Assembly (NCBI RefSeq): GCF_000312125.1
Contig: NZ_HE978641.1
Span: 907,586 to 971,585, forward strand
Origin: Timonella senegalensis JC301
GTDB lineage: Bacteria > Actinomycetota > Actinomycetes > Actinomycetales > Cellulomonadaceae
Length of the DNA stretch: 64,000 nt
Reading direction: 5' to 3'
The translations under genes and the position numbers were made by a program. Under the pieces are notes generated by a model. The model was given only the letters and a program-made list of their open reading frames with translations, was not told the DNA's origin and made no database searches. The number at the start of each line of letters is the position of its first letter. The first letter of the stretch is position 1. Below, piece after piece: positions 1 to 9,320 of this stretch.

Positions 1-52
1 AGATGAGAGTGGGCTCAGGAATACTCTCGATGAAGAGAGGGAGGTGGAAGGA

Positions 53-442
53 TCAGCCAGCTAGGGCGCGAGCCTTCAGCGAACCAAACTCTTCGGGAGT
101 GATGGCGCCGGAATCAAGCAGAGCCTTAGCCGATGCGATTTCCTCCGCAGGAGACTTGCCAGCCACGGACCGGATGTACTCCTCCGACTTGTCACGCATT
201 TCGTTGGCTTCCTTGACGGAGCGCTCAGCCATGCCGTCGCCGCGTGCGATGAGGTAAACGAGGCTCGTCAGTACAGGCACAAAGATTAGGGCAAGAATCC
301 ATAACGCCTTCCACCAGCCGCTGAGATTCTTGTCCCGAATCAAGTCCGTGACCACCATGAACATGACCACGAGAGCGGCAATGAAAATGGAAGCCCAGAA
401 GAACATCAAAACTACGTCCCATAGGGAGTTGAGGAAACTCAT
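53..442 (-). CDS. PLDc_N / SHOCT-domain small membrane protein
   Basis: A 129-aa protein. The chosen ATG at 442 follows a GAAAGGA ribosome-binding site; an upstream in-frame extension looks non-coding. Residues about 8-30 and 42-65 are two hydrophobic helices separated by a short polar loop with a WWKALW motif, the pattern of the phospholipase-D N-terminal-like membrane domain (PLDc_N). The C-terminal ~30 residues (SPAEEIASAKALLDSG followed by ITPEEF) match the SHOCT fold, a short helical module often found at the C-end of actinobacterial membrane proteins. The likely role is as a small inner-membrane protein of unknown function. There is no catalytic HKD motif, so phospholipase activity is not implied. 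It is not obviously in an operon with the upstream ATPase gene on the same strand. Confidence 0.75.
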   Translation of the reverse strand: MSFLNSLWDVVLMFFWASIFIAALVVMFMVVTDLIRDKNLSGWWKALWILALIFVPVLTSLVYLIARGDGMAERSVKEANEMRDKSEEYIRSVAGKSPAEEIASAKALLDSGAITPEEFGSLKARALAG

Positions 443-688
443 GGGAATCCTTTCGCGAGCGTTGGGGCCATCGCCTGCGGGCGCGGATGCGCACCGTTCG
501 GGCCCGATATTTGAATTCTCACACCGCGCTTGGGCGTGCGTGCTAGGGACCGCTGGAAGTGCCCGCAAAATCATTAATTGAGGATGAGGGCGTTTCCTCT
601 GGTCGTGCGTGGTGTTGGGTTTGGCGTGGCCTGTGGCGGTGTGAGCGTTGTTGCGGGTGGTGCACGCGCGGAGGCGGCGTGAGTTCGG

Positions 689-1783
689 CTAGACGGTTAT
701 GTCGGGGATGGGGACCTTGACGTCCGCTCCGCCCTCGGCGGTGAGGCGCAAGCCCATCTGGGCTACAGTCGGCTCCTCAACAAACCCTCCCGCAAACAGA
801 ACCTGACCTTGGGTGAACGTGGACGACCGGCGAATCAGTTCCGCAGGGGCAAACCCGAACACGGACTCGATCTCCTGCAAGTCGCGAGGTGCGTTCATGC
901 GCAGGAGGGCAAGGTTGTCGCACTGCGAGAGCACGTTCTGGTGGATCTTGGTGGGACGCTGCGTTGAGAGCAACAGCCACAGGCCGAACTTGCGGCCCTC
1001 CGCAGCGATCTGGATGAGCTGGTCGGTAAGGGCCTGTTCGAGCGGGCCGTTCGGCTCTGCCGGGCAGAGGTTGTGCGCCTCGTCGATCACGATGAGGATG
1101 GGGCGGCGCTCGTTGCGGCGCCTCCACAGGGCCTCAAGGATTGCGAGGGCCGCGGTCTTGGATTCATCGGCAACCTCGAACCCGCCCAGGTCGGCAACGG
1201 TCACGTCCGGCCGCTCCGCAACCGTGTCCGTGATGTTGGACTCCGACAGCGCCCACACATCCCAGTTCAGTACCTGCAGGTTGTCTATCCGCTTGGCCAG
1301 CTTTTGGCGTGCGGGGTCCCCGGAAAGCAGAAGTTCCCGCAGGAACTCTTGGCCGTTAAACGTGGCGCGGTCGGGTTCAGTGTGCAGGAGTGCGTTGAAC
1401 TCCTCGGCATCCTTGATCGGATCCATCTTGAGCACGCCTGCCATTGCCTTCATGCTGAGCTCGGTGAACCTCGTGTGCAGGCGGGGCTTCTGATCGCTGG
1501 AGGAGTGGAAGACGCGGATGTCCTTGGCCTCGAGTGCTGCGCGATCCTCTGGACGGACCGTGTCACGCAGTTCGCGCATCTTGGTGAAGTCGGAGTTGGG
1601 ATCAAGAATCAGGATGGGAAGTTCAGTGTTGAGGACGAGCTGCTCCAGTACGACACCCAAAGCGTAGGTCTTCCCGGACCCGCTCTGCCCGCACCAAAAA
1701 GTGTGTCGGTTGAACCCCTTGGCCTTGAGGTTCATGGGGGAATCAGGGGCATCAACGCGCGTACCAACCGGCAATGTGTTCAT
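689..1783 (-). CDS. HerA/DUF87-type P-loop ATPase
   Basis: A 364-aa ATPase of the HerA-FtsK superfamily. Walker A is GQSGSGKT at residues 32-39 in the ATG-1783 frame. Walker B is ILIVIDEAHNL, followed by the sensor-like stretch LLLSTQRP and an arginine-rich segment (ALLRMNAPRDL), the usual order in HerA/DUF87 proteins. These proteins pump or remodel DNA, often with a NurA nuclease; none is encoded here, so the partner is unknown. The start is uncertain: ATG 1783 lacks a strong ribosome-binding site and the frame stays open to TTG 1843 and ATG 1840. The gene is isolated, with a palindromic repeat and a G-rich tract behind it. A stand-alone ATP-binding protein of unknown function is the alternative reading. 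Confidence 0.8.
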   Translation of the reverse strand: MNTLPVGTRVDAPDSPMNLKAKGFNRHTFWCGQSGSGKTYALGVVLEQLVLNTELPILILDPNSDFTKMRELRDTVRPEDRAALEAKDIRVFHSSSDQKPRLHTRFTELSMKAMAGVLKMDPIKDAEEFNALLHTEPDRATFNGQEFLRELLLSGDPARQKLAKRIDNLQVLNWDVWALSESNITDTVAERPDVTVADLGGFEVADESKTAALAILEALWRRRNERRPILIVIDEAHNLCPAEPNGPLEQALTDQLIQIAAEGRKFGLWLLLSTQRPTKIHQNVLSQCDNLALLRMNAPRDLQEIESVFGFAPAELIRRSSTFTQGQVLFAGGFVEEPTVAQMGLRLTAEGGADVKVPIPDITV

Positions 1784-1872
1784 GGATTCAACGGTGCCAC
1801 TGCCTTGGGGCTGGGTGGAGGGGGCGCCGCGAGAAATCATCAATTGTGCATGACCGGATATGTGGCGCTTGT

Positions 1873-1932
1873 ATCGAACGGATGATTATTGATCCGTTGG
1901 ATGCCGAACGGATCAATAATCATCCGTTCGAT
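1873..1932. repeat. Palindromic intergenic repeat, family A, double unit
   Basis: Two units in inverted orientation. The left arm 1873-1898 pairs perfectly over 26 bases with the right arm 1907-1932 around an 8-base loop. Each unit is itself a hairpin of the form ATCGAACGGAT - GATTATTG - ATCCGTTCGAT; the first unit has one mismatch in its outer arm. Sister copies lie at 15931-15960 and 39284-39343. All three are intergenic. Confidence 0.9.
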
Positions 1933-1933
1933 G

Positions 1934-2028
1934 ATGTGCGGTGGATGTGCGGTGGGTGTGCTGTGGGTGTGCTGTGGGTGTGCGGGGGGTGCGGGGGTGT
2001 GCGGTGGGGTGTTGGGGGCAGGGGGGAG
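1934..2028 (+). repeat. G/T-rich degenerate tandem repeat, G-quadruplex candidate
   Basis: About 95 bases upstream of hemA are built from variants of GTGTGCGGTGGG. They contain many runs of three to six G on the plus strand and almost no C-runs. The remainder of the 1784-2129 gap shows no ORF with a ribosome-binding site. Either a DNA G-quadruplex or simple-repeat slippage is plausible; a function is not shown. Confidence 0.6.
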
Positions 2029-2129
2029 TGCTCGGTGCCAGCGCCCATGGTTTACCCGTGTTTACGGCGTCTTAGTAGGTGTTCGCGGGTTGCCGTTTTG
2101 GCTGCCCCCAGTGGTTAAATCAAAGGGCC

Positions 2130-3512
2130 GTGGCACTGATTTCTATGACTGCAAGCCACCACGATCTGGACCTCGACCTGCTTGAGCAACTCACTCGAGA
2201 CACCCACACCCTGGGCAAGTCCCTCGTGGCCGCTAGCGCGCGAAACCGCGGTTGCGTGGTGCTCTCCACGTGCAACCGGTTCGAGGTCTACCTAGATGTT
2301 GACCTCGACGCGAGCGTGCCCGAAAGCGCGCTAGTCTCCACCGCCCGCGTTGCTGCACCTGTCACCGCAGCCTCGTCCATTGCGGCCGCAACGGCCACAG
2401 CCACCCAACTCATTTCCCAGGCATCCTCCCTCCCGCATTCCCTCACCCAGCGGGCCTTCACCGTGCACACCGGCCCGGACGTAGCAGCGCACTTGTTCCG
2501 CGTGGCGTCAGGGCTCGATTCCCTAGTGGTGGGTGAGCGCGAAATTGCAGGTCAGGTTCGTAGAGCGCTCCGGACCGCGCACGTGGACCAGCTCACCACC
2601 GGCCCGCTCGAACGTCTCTTCCAGCGCGCCCTGCGCACCTCCAAGGCGATCGCATCCTCCACGGCACTGTCCAGCGACGGCCGCTCCGTCGTATCAGTTG
2701 CTCTCGACCTCGCGAGCCAGGCTTCTCCGCCCTGGCCCCGCGCCTCCGTCCTCGTGGTGGGCACGGGTGCGTACGCCGGCGCTACGGTGGCCGCGCTTCG
2801 CGCTCGCGGCGTCCGCGATATCGCCGTGTACTCCGGCTCCGGCCGCGCCCACGCGTTTGCCGTCTCGCACCAGATCACTCCCGCCTCGGACCTGCCCTCC
2901 GCTATCGCGGACGCCGACGTCGTGGTCGCCTGCTCGGGGAACAGCAGTGGTCACCGCGGCGGCACGCCGCCTTCTCCGTCACCTACGTCCCCGATTCTCG
3001 ACGATCCTGCCCACCACCCAGCCCACGACCGGGCCGGGGAGGTGGCGAAGCAATCGTCGATAAGTTACGTGCTCGATGTAGCGGCAATCGCGGCGGCACG
3101 ACGCGCGAGCGCCGAGGCGGCGGACGGCCCAGAAGGAGCGGCGCGCCCGCTGGTAGTGGTGGATTTGGCGCTGCATAGGGACGCGGACCCGAGAATCGCG
3201 GGGATGGCGGGAGTGGGGTTCATCGACCTCGCCACGGTCCGGGCGAACGCGCCGGCCGCGGCCGAGGAGGTCCTGCGAGAGGCGGAAGCGGTGCTTGCAG
3301 CAGGGCTGGCGGAGTACGCGGAACGCGAGGACATGCGCACCGCCGACGCGGCGGTCACCGCTGTGGTTGAGGAGTTCGCGCGCAAGCGCGAGGCCCGCGT
3401 GGTGGGACTCGTTGGTCGCGGTGTTGACCGAGCGGAAGCTGGAAGGCGCGCTGCAAGGGAACTGAACGCGGAGATGCACCGGCGTGTGTTGGGTGCTCAA
3501 GGAAAAATCTAA
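2130..3512 (+). CDS. hemA: Glutamyl-tRNA reductase HemA
   Basis: Catalyses NADPH-dependent reduction of glutamyl-tRNA(Glu) to glutamate-1-semialdehyde, the first committed step of C5-pathway tetrapyrrole synthesis. The 460-aa product from GTG 2130 has the STCNRFE motif at residues 46-52 with the thioester cysteine Cys48. It also has the SLVVGEREIAGQVR signature and an NADPH-binding region (VLVVGTGAYAG). The C-terminal dimerisation helices end in RELNAEMHRRVLG. GTG 2130 is preferred because homologues begin with this short strand (ALISMTASH). A Pro/Ser/Gly/His-rich insertion of about 40 residues sits after the nucleotide-binding domain. No other haem gene is in the window. Confidence 0.93.
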   Translation: MALISMTASHHDLDLDLLEQLTRDTHTLGKSLVAASARNRGCVVLSTCNRFEVYLDVDLDASVPESALVSTARVAAPVTAASSIAAATATATQLISQASSLPHSLTQRAFTVHTGPDVAAHLFRVASGLDSLVVGEREIAGQVRRALRTAHVDQLTTGPLERLFQRALRTSKAIASSTALSSDGRSVVSVALDLASQASPPWPRASVLVVGTGAYAGATVAALRARGVRDIAVYSGSGRAHAFAVSHQITPASDLPSAIADADVVVACSGNSSGHRGGTPPSPSPTSPILDDPAHHPAHDRAGEVAKQSSISYVLDVAAIAAARRASAEAADGPEGAARPLVVVDLALHRDADPRIAGMAGVGFIDLATVRANAPAAAEEVLREAEAVLAAGLAEYAEREDMRTADAAVTAVVEEFARKREARVVGLVGRGVDRAEAGRRAARELNAEMHRRVLGAQGKI

Positions 3513-3676
3513 AGTGCCCCTCGTGTGTGGCCTCACGGATCAAACCGGAGAAGGCAGCAGGTTGGCAAGAGTGTGAGTAGTTGGCCTAAGGTGCCATAGT
3601 ATCCCGCAGTTCCTCCCATGATTTGCAGAACGGTTGACAGCCCCCTTTTTCAGTGAGAGGGTGTTACAAACAAAAT

Positions 3677-3690
3677 TGGAAACGTTTCCA
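3677..3690. promoter_or_regulatory. LacI-family operator
   Basis: TGGAAACGTTTCCA is a perfect 14-bp palindrome with the central CG typical of LacI/CcpA-type operators. It sits 40 bases before the GTG of the LacI gene. A TTGACA hexamer lies at 3634-3639, but no convincing -10 at proper spacing could be assigned. The position fits autoregulation of the whole operon. Confidence 0.8.
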
Positions 3691-3730
3691 GTTTTGCACT
3701 CGAGACTCGATGATGAGGGGAGGGGAACAC

Positions 3731-4753
3731 GTGGCAGAGCGACCCACGCTGGTTCAAGTAGCGCAACACGCTGGAGTTTCTCTCGCTTCAGCATCACGGG
3801 CGCTCAGCGGTCAAGGAGCAGGCAAGAAGACCACGGAGAAGGTTCGCAAGGCAGCACAGGAGTTGGGCTACGTTCCCGATGCCACGGCGCGATCGCTTAA
3901 ATTTGGCCGCAAACTCCAAGTTGCTTTTGCTGTTGACGACATCGGTAACCCTGTCTACGTGGAGATGCTCCGCGCGATCGAATCGGAACTATCCCAGCAC
4001 GGGATCAGGCTCTTCGTGTCCGATACGGGTAGTACACCTGAAGAGACGGTCGAAATCTTGCACGACCTTAAACGCGGATTCGCCGATGGCCTAATCATTA
4101 GCCCATTGCGTATCACCGAGGAACTCACGAGAGCCATTGAGGAATCGCCTGTGCCGGTGGTCGTCATTGGTGCTTTCGGGCCCAGCCAGAAAGTCGACAC
4201 AATCAAGACCGATTCGGCCCGCGGTGTAGAGCTCGCCGTTCGACACCTCACGGAGAACGGCTGCACGCGCATCGGATTTATCAACGGTCCACTCGACACC
4301 ACACCAGGCCAAGTGCGCCAACGCGGGTTCGACAGGGCCGTACCCGGAAGTCGCCTGACGGCCGTCGCGGAAGCCTTCACTGTGGCCGGCGGCTACGAAG
4401 CGGCTCGCACCCTTCTTGAACGCGCCGGGTCCAGCGGCCGCAAAATCGACGCAATCGTGGCCGCGAACGACCTCCTCGCAATGGGTGCAATCCGTGCAGC
4501 AGCGCAGCGAGGCCTCACCGTCCCTGACGACCTCCAAGTCATCGGCATCGACGACACAGACTTCGCAGATACATTCAACCCGCCTCTGACCTCCGTGAGC
4601 CTCGGATCCCGAGAACGCGGCAGGCTCGCGGCCCAACTCCTCCTCAAAAGGATCAACGAGCCCAGCCGCAAGGCGAGTCACCACACCGTGTTGCCTGAAC
4701 TGACCGTTCGAGCATCAACAATCCAACCTCGTTCATTACCGGACAACCAGTAA
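3731..4753 (+). CDS. LacI-family transcriptional regulator
   Basis: A 340-aa repressor. The N-terminal helix-turn-helix and hinge (TLVQVAQHAGVSLASASRAL, then LGYVPDATARSL) are followed by a periplasmic-binding-like effector domain ending in a typical LRxRGRLAAQLLLKR region. GTG 3731 is chosen because it follows an AGGGGAGGGG ribosome-binding site; the more upstream ATGs would prepend non-conserved residues. It is the first gene of the operon and lies 40 bases downstream of a perfect LacI operator, so it probably controls the ABC importer and catabolic genes that follow. The effector is presumably the imported carbohydrate or a derivative. Confidence 0.92.
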   Translation: MAERPTLVQVAQHAGVSLASASRALSGQGAGKKTTEKVRKAAQELGYVPDATARSLKFGRKLQVAFAVDDIGNPVYVEMLRAIESELSQHGIRLFVSDTGSTPEETVEILHDLKRGFADGLIISPLRITEELTRAIEESPVPVVVIGAFGPSQKVDTIKTDSARGVELAVRHLTENGCTRIGFINGPLDTTPGQVRQRGFDRAVPGSRLTAVAEAFTVAGGYEAARTLLERAGSSGRKIDAIVAANDLLAMGAIRAAAQRGLTVPDDLQVIGIDDTDFADTFNPPLTSVSLGSRERGRLAAQLLLKRINEPSRKASHHTVLPELTVRASTIQPRSLPDNQ

Positions 4754-4763
4754 AGGAACACCA

Positions 4764-5729
4764 GTGAGTACCAGTGAGCTGACAACGCCGTCAGCCGACT
4801 CTGTAGCATCCAAGGCAACGCACAGATCGCGTAAGCCCCAGATGCGCGGAGTGGGCAAGGCGCAGCGACGAGAAGCGATCATGCTCGTCATCCCGTCGCT
4901 GATTCCAGTGATCCTCTTTTCGGTGGCACCTCTGCTCATCGGAATATTCATGGCCTTCACGGATAACACCCTGAAGCGCAACCATGAAACCCAGTTCATT
5001 GGGTTTGATAACTTTGTTCGCCTCATGTCGGACACATACTTCTGGGAATCGTTCAAAATCGGAATGATTTGGGCATTCTCAGTGACCATCCTGCAACTCT
5101 TGGCAGGCATGGGATTGGCGCTCTTACTGAACTCAAACCTCAAGTTCCAAGGCTTCACACGACTGTTGGCACTGCTGCCCTGGGCCATGCCGCCCGTGGT
5201 CGTGGCGATCATGTGGAAGATGATCTATTCCCCCAACGCAGGCCCACTCAACGCCGTGCTCGGATCAATGGGACTGCCCAGTGACATCAACTGGTTGGGC
5301 GACTTCTCCACTGCGCTACCCGCAGTCATTGTTGTGGGTGTGTGGGTGGGTATGCCCCAGACAACCATCACTCTGCTCGCCGGAATGCAGCAGATTCCGG
5401 AGGAACTCAACGAGGCCGCCGAGGTCGACGGCGCAAACGCTTGGCTCGTGTTCCGCAGCATCACGCTGCCAAGCCTCAAGCCAATCATCGCCTCGATCAC
5501 ATCGCTCAATTTCATCTGGAACTTCAACTCATTCGGTCTGGTCTACGTCATGACGGAAGGTGGACCGGGCGGAAAGACCATGCTCCCGATGCTCTTCACC
5601 TACATCGAAGCCTTCAAGAACCGCAACATCGGCTACGCAGCCGCGATGGGTGACCTCCTGGTTCTCGTAGTCGTTGCGCTCCTCGGAGTGTACCTGTGGA
5701 CCCAGTTCAAGGGAGACAAGATCAAATGA
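4764..5729 (+). CDS. Carbohydrate ABC transporter permease (MalF/UgpA type)
   Basis: A 321-aa inner-membrane subunit of a CUT1-family sugar importer, with six predicted membrane helices. The cytoplasmic EAA loop (EELNEAAEVDGANAWLVF, about residues 210-227) docks the ATPase. GTG 4764 follows AAAGGAAC, and the gene starts 10 bases after the regulator stop. It overlaps the next permease by 4 bases. No ATPase gene is in this operon, so a shared MsmK-type ATPase encoded elsewhere is probably used. Confidence 0.92.
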   Translation: MSTSELTTPSADSVASKATHRSRKPQMRGVGKAQRREAIMLVIPSLIPVILFSVAPLLIGIFMAFTDNTLKRNHETQFIGFDNFVRLMSDTYFWESFKIGMIWAFSVTILQLLAGMGLALLLNSNLKFQGFTRLLALLPWAMPPVVVAIMWKMIYSPNAGPLNAVLGSMGLPSDINWLGDFSTALPAVIVVGVWVGMPQTTITLLAGMQQIPEELNEAAEVDGANAWLVFRSITLPSLKPIIASITSLNFIWNFNSFGLVYVMTEGGPGGKTMLPMLFTYIEAFKNRNIGYAAAMGDLLVLVVVALLGVYLWTQFKGDKIK

Positions 5730-6625
5730 GCGCCGTAACCCTCAACCCGCCGGCAACCGCACCTGAGCGCAAAGACCGCAAGCCCAAGCTTTCCGGTAAG
5801 CACCTGACCATCCGCGTGTTGCAGTACCTGGCACTCGCCCTGTACCTGATCTTCCTCGGCTTCCCGCTGTTATGGCTGATCTCGGCGTCGATGAAGTCCT
5901 CCGGTGAACTCAATTCGCTCACCGCCAACCTCATCCCGCAGGACTTCCACTTCTCCAACTTCTCGGAAGCACTCCAGAAGCAAGGTCTCGTGCGTTCGGC
6001 CGGAAACTCGATCTTCGTCGCGATTGCCACCACCATTCTGGTGATCGTAGTGTCCCTGCCTGGCGCATACGCGCTGGCGAGATTCAAGGGAAAGATCCGC
6101 GCAGCCGGTACGGGCTGGATCCTCGTCAGCCAGGTTTTCCCAGTAATCCTCATCATCATCCCGCTGTTCCTGATCCTGAAGCAGGTGGGACTGGTGGACA
6201 ACCTGTGGGGCCTAATCCTCGTCTACACCACCTACACCATGCCGTTTGCTCTCTGGATGCTCCAGGGTTATGTCCAGAGCATCCCCGTGGACCTCGAAGA
6301 GGCAGGAGCAATGGACGGAGCAAGCCGACTCAAGGTGCTAATGGGAATCGTGTTCCCCCTCCTCAAGCCAGGAATCATCGCAACCGCGATGTTCTCCTTC
6401 GTCTCCGCATGGAACGAGTTCTTCTTCGCACTGGTCCTCATCCAGTCACCGGAGAACTACACGCTCCCGATCACCCTCAAGATGTTCGTTGGCGGTGAAG
6501 GAAAGGTCGCACTAGGCCCGCTGGCTGCCGGCGCGGTACTCGCAACCATTCCAAGCATCATCTTCTTTGCCCTGCTCCAGCGAAAGCTGGCAAGCGGTCT
6601 CATGGCGGGAGCGGTCAAGGGCTAA
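5726..6625 (+). CDS. Carbohydrate ABC transporter permease (MalG/UgpE type)
   Basis: A 299-aa second permease of the CUT1 importer. Its ATG overlaps the stop of the preceding permease (ATGA). An EAA loop (VDLEEAGAMDGASRLKVL) and multiple hydrophobic helices are visible. It forms the heterodimeric channel with the product of 4764-5729 and works with the lipoprotein encoded next. Confidence 0.92.
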   Translation: MSAVTLNPPATAPERKDRKPKLSGKHLTIRVLQYLALALYLIFLGFPLLWLISASMKSSGELNSLTANLIPQDFHFSNFSEALQKQGLVRSAGNSIFVAIATTILVIVVSLPGAYALARFKGKIRAAGTGWILVSQVFPVILIIIPLFLILKQVGLVDNLWGLILVYTTYTMPFALWMLQGYVQSIPVDLEEAGAMDGASRLKVLMGIVFPLLKPGIIATAMFSFVSAWNEFFFALVLIQSPENYTLPITLKMFVGGEGKVALGPLAAGAVLATIPSIIFFALLQRKLASGLMAGAVKG

Positions 6626-6755
6626 CGGCCCCGTCCTTCCCGCACCAACGTGGAACCGCACGTATCACCGCGCCGAACGCGCCACCGCGCAACCGGCCGG
6701 TACCGATCGAAGAACACACAGCGACACCAACCGTAATCACCGAAAGGAAACTCAA

Positions 6756-8051
6756 ATGAAGCTCCGTGTCAAAGGCGCCCTCGGACTCATCGCAGCGTCA
6801 TCACTTCTCCTGACCGCTTGCTCCAGCTCCAACGAAGGAAACGGAGGAAACGAAGGCGAAGAGACCGCACCATTCACCATGACGTTCCAGTCCCTGTCCG
6901 ACCAGCCTGGCGCGATTGCTGCTACCGAGGAAATCGTGGCTGCCTGGAACGAAGCGAACGCAGACCGCAAGGTCGAGATCGTTCCTGCGGGCTGGGATGG
7001 CGTGTACGACAAGCTGGTGACGCAGTTCAACGGTGATTCAGCTCCCGACATCATCCACTACGAGGCCGCGAGCATCATCCCGTTCGCAGCCGACGGATAC
7101 ATCGCAGACCTGACCGAACACATCCCAGACGAGGTCAAGAGCGACGTAGACCAGGGCGTGTGGGACTCCGTGACCGTGGATGGCAAGATCATCGCGGCAC
7201 CCACCGAAATGCAGTCGTACATGGTGTTTGCCAACAAGAAGCTCCTTGAGGAAGCTGGAGTTGAGATCCCAACCGGGGACACCATGTCGTGGGACCAGCT
7301 GCGTGAGATGGCCCAGAAGACCACCACCGCAGACCAGTTCGGTCTGGCATGGGGCCTCAAGAGCCCAACTGCTACCTTCATGAGCCTCGGACTTGGCTTT
7401 GACGGCAAGTACTTCGAGGGCACCGGCGACGACGCCACCATCCGTATCGGTGCTGGTGAACTGGAAGTTCCTAAGCGCATTGGAGAGATGGCCTTCACCG
7501 ACAAGACCATCGACCCGGTCTCCCTGACCCAGTCCGGTTCCGAAGTTCTCGCTACCTTCTACGGCGGCAAGGCTGCAATGACGGTCCAGGGTTCGTTCCA
7601 GGCAGCGAACATGGTCAAGGACGCACCTGCAGACCTCGACTGGATCGTTCTTCCTCCACTTGAGGGCACCACGTCCGCAGACCAGGCAGCAAACCCTCAG
7701 ACCATCTCGGTCAACATCGACTCTGAGCACGTTGACGCGGCAGCAGAGTTCGTCATGTTCTTCACCTCCGGCGAGAACATGGCAAAGCTCAACCAGGCTG
7801 ACGCTTTGATCCCAGCGTCGAAATCTGCACGTGAGGTCATTGCAACCGAGACCAAGGGCGAGGACGGCTGGGACATGACCCTCAAGTCCGGTAACCACCT
7901 CACCTCGGCTCCATTCCTGTTTGTCAACAAGTACACCCAATGGAAGGAAACGGTAGCTACGCCGGCCTTCCAGAAGTTCTTGGCGCAGGAGATCGACATC
8001 GATCAACTCGGCACCGAGCTCAACGCAGGCTGGGAACAGGTTTCCCGCTGA
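6756..8051 (+). CDS. Sugar ABC transporter substrate-binding lipoprotein
   Basis: A 431-aa extracellular solute-binding protein, family 1 type. The signal peptide has the lipobox LTAC with Cys22, so it should be lipid-anchored outside the membrane. ATG 6756 follows GAAAGGAAA at ideal spacing. Typical motifs include a DIIHYEAASIIPFAADG segment and a late C-terminal helix with paired tryptophans. It supplies substrate specificity to the preceding permeases. A hairpin downstream (8062-8097) may raise its expression relative to the enzymes that follow. Confidence 0.92.
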   Translation: MKLRVKGALGLIAASSLLLTACSSSNEGNGGNEGEETAPFTMTFQSLSDQPGAIAATEEIVAAWNEANADRKVEIVPAGWDGVYDKLVTQFNGDSAPDIIHYEAASIIPFAADGYIADLTEHIPDEVKSDVDQGVWDSVTVDGKIIAAPTEMQSYMVFANKKLLEEAGVEIPTGDTMSWDQLREMAQKTTTADQFGLAWGLKSPTATFMSLGLGFDGKYFEGTGDDATIRIGAGELEVPKRIGEMAFTDKTIDPVSLTQSGSEVLATFYGGKAAMTVQGSFQAANMVKDAPADLDWIVLPPLEGTTSADQAANPQTISVNIDSEHVDAAAEFVMFFTSGENMAKLNQADALIPASKSAREVIATETKGEDGWDMTLKSGNHLTSAPFLFVNKYTQWKETVATPAFQKFLAQEIDIDQLGTELNAGWEQVSR

Positions 8052-8061
8052 TCAACCAAGG

Positions 8062-8097
8062 GAGGCGGCCGCAGGGCCCAGGCTCTTCGGCCGCCTC
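8062..8097 (+). terminator. Stem-loop after the binding-protein gene
   Basis: Arms GAGGCGGCCG (8062-8071) and CGGCCGCCTC (8088-8097) give a perfect 10-bp stem. There is no long U-tract directly after it. It may stabilise the 3' end or attenuate read-through into the enzyme genes, as often seen after binding-protein genes. Confidence 0.6.
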
Positions 8098-8156
8098 TGC
8101 TTTGAGGCACCTTTTAGGCACCACCCCATTACTTCCTTTTGCTGTTGGAGAGAAAC

Positions 8157-9320
8157 GTGAACTGGCTACAGGACCGAATCCATGCCGTACTCAAGGGCGC
8201 CGCTGTGGGCGACGCAATCGGGGGCGCGATTGAGGGTTGGTCGCCCGAGCAAATCCATGAACGCCACGGTGGTCCCGTCACGGGCATCGTTGGCCCGTTC
8301 CACGAGAACTGGAAGACAGCACGTCCCATTGCCCCGTACTACAAGGGTGACGGCCACATCACCGACGACACCCTCATGACCCATGCCTTGGTTGAGGTAT
8401 ATGCACAGGCGGGGCGCCATTTGGATGCGTACGACATTGCAACATACCTAGTGCCCAAGATGATGAACGAGATTCGCTGGATCCCGGAGTTTGATGCGGA
8501 GGGAACGCTGCTCCAGCGCGTGTTCTTGGCAGAAAAGTGGATCGTGGCCAAGCTCCACTACGCACACCAAGATCCGCGTGAGGCTGGTGTGGGCAACATT
8601 GTGAACTGCGGTGCCGCGATGTACATGGCCCCTGTTGGTGTGGTGAACGCGGGCAACGCGCGGGCTGCCTACCTCGAGGGCATCGATCTTGCGGGCACGC
8701 ACCAGTGGTCTTACGGCCGCGAAGCGGCCGGTATCTTTGCGGCGAGTGTGGCAGCTGGGTTGCGTCCCGGCGCTACCGCTGCATCAATTTACGACGAGTG
8801 TGTTGCGCTGGCGCATGACGGTACGCGCGCCGCTTTGGTGGCGCTACGTGATGTAGTTGAGCAGGCTCGTGTTGACGGTGTGATCGAGGATCAATGGGAG
8901 CTTAACAAGAGGCTCCGTGAGGCGATCAAGCCTTACGACACCGTGGGCGACACCTACCGTGAGCCAGCAATGGACGCACGGAGGGCCTCGCGCACCAAGT
9001 CCATTGAAGAACTTCCCGTTGCGTTGGCTTTGGTGTTGGCGCACGACGGCGACTTTGAGAAGTCGGTCCTGGGGGCCACCAACTATGGGCGCGACGCGGA
9101 CTCCATTGCCACCATGGCGGGTTCGGTGTGCGCAGCGATGGGTGGCATGGACGTCATTCCTCCTCAGTGGATTGAGACTGTTGAGACCGCGTCCAAGATT
9201 GACGTGGGGGCCGTGGCCGACGTGCTGGTTGACGTGACCACCAAGATCCTGACCGACGACGCGCAGCGCACTCGCGCTGAGCTCGACGTAGCCACTTCCC
9301 TTTTGAGTGAGTTGGCATGA
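8157..9320 (+). CDS. ADP-ribosylglycohydrolase-family protein (1)
   Basis: A 387-aa DraG/ARH-fold hydrolase. Members remove ADP-ribose or related N-glycosides using two divalent metal ions. The metal-binding motifs are present: TDDT at residues 69-72 in GHITDDTLM, and the C-terminal GRDADS motif with Asp313 and Asp315, followed by an A-G-rich helix. GTG 8157 follows a GGAGA ribosome-binding site. It lies after a sugar importer, overlaps the next gene by 4 bases and precedes a sugar kinase. This suggests a catabolic N- or O-glycoside hydrolase rather than a protein de-ADP-ribosylase; that function is inferred. Confidence 0.85.
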   Translation: MNWLQDRIHAVLKGAAVGDAIGGAIEGWSPEQIHERHGGPVTGIVGPFHENWKTARPIAPYYKGDGHITDDTLMTHALVEVYAQAGRHLDAYDIATYLVPKMMNEIRWIPEFDAEGTLLQRVFLAEKWIVAKLHYAHQDPREAGVGNIVNCGAAMYMAPVGVVNAGNARAAYLEGIDLAGTHQWSYGREAAGIFAASVAAGLRPGATAASIYDECVALAHDGTRAALVALRDVVEQARVDGVIEDQWELNKRLREAIKPYDTVGDTYREPAMDARRASRTKSIEELPVALALVLAHDGDFEKSVLGATNYGRDADSIATMAGSVCAAMGGMDVIPPQWIETVETASKIDVGAVADVLVDVTTKILTDDAQRTRAELDVATSLLSELA

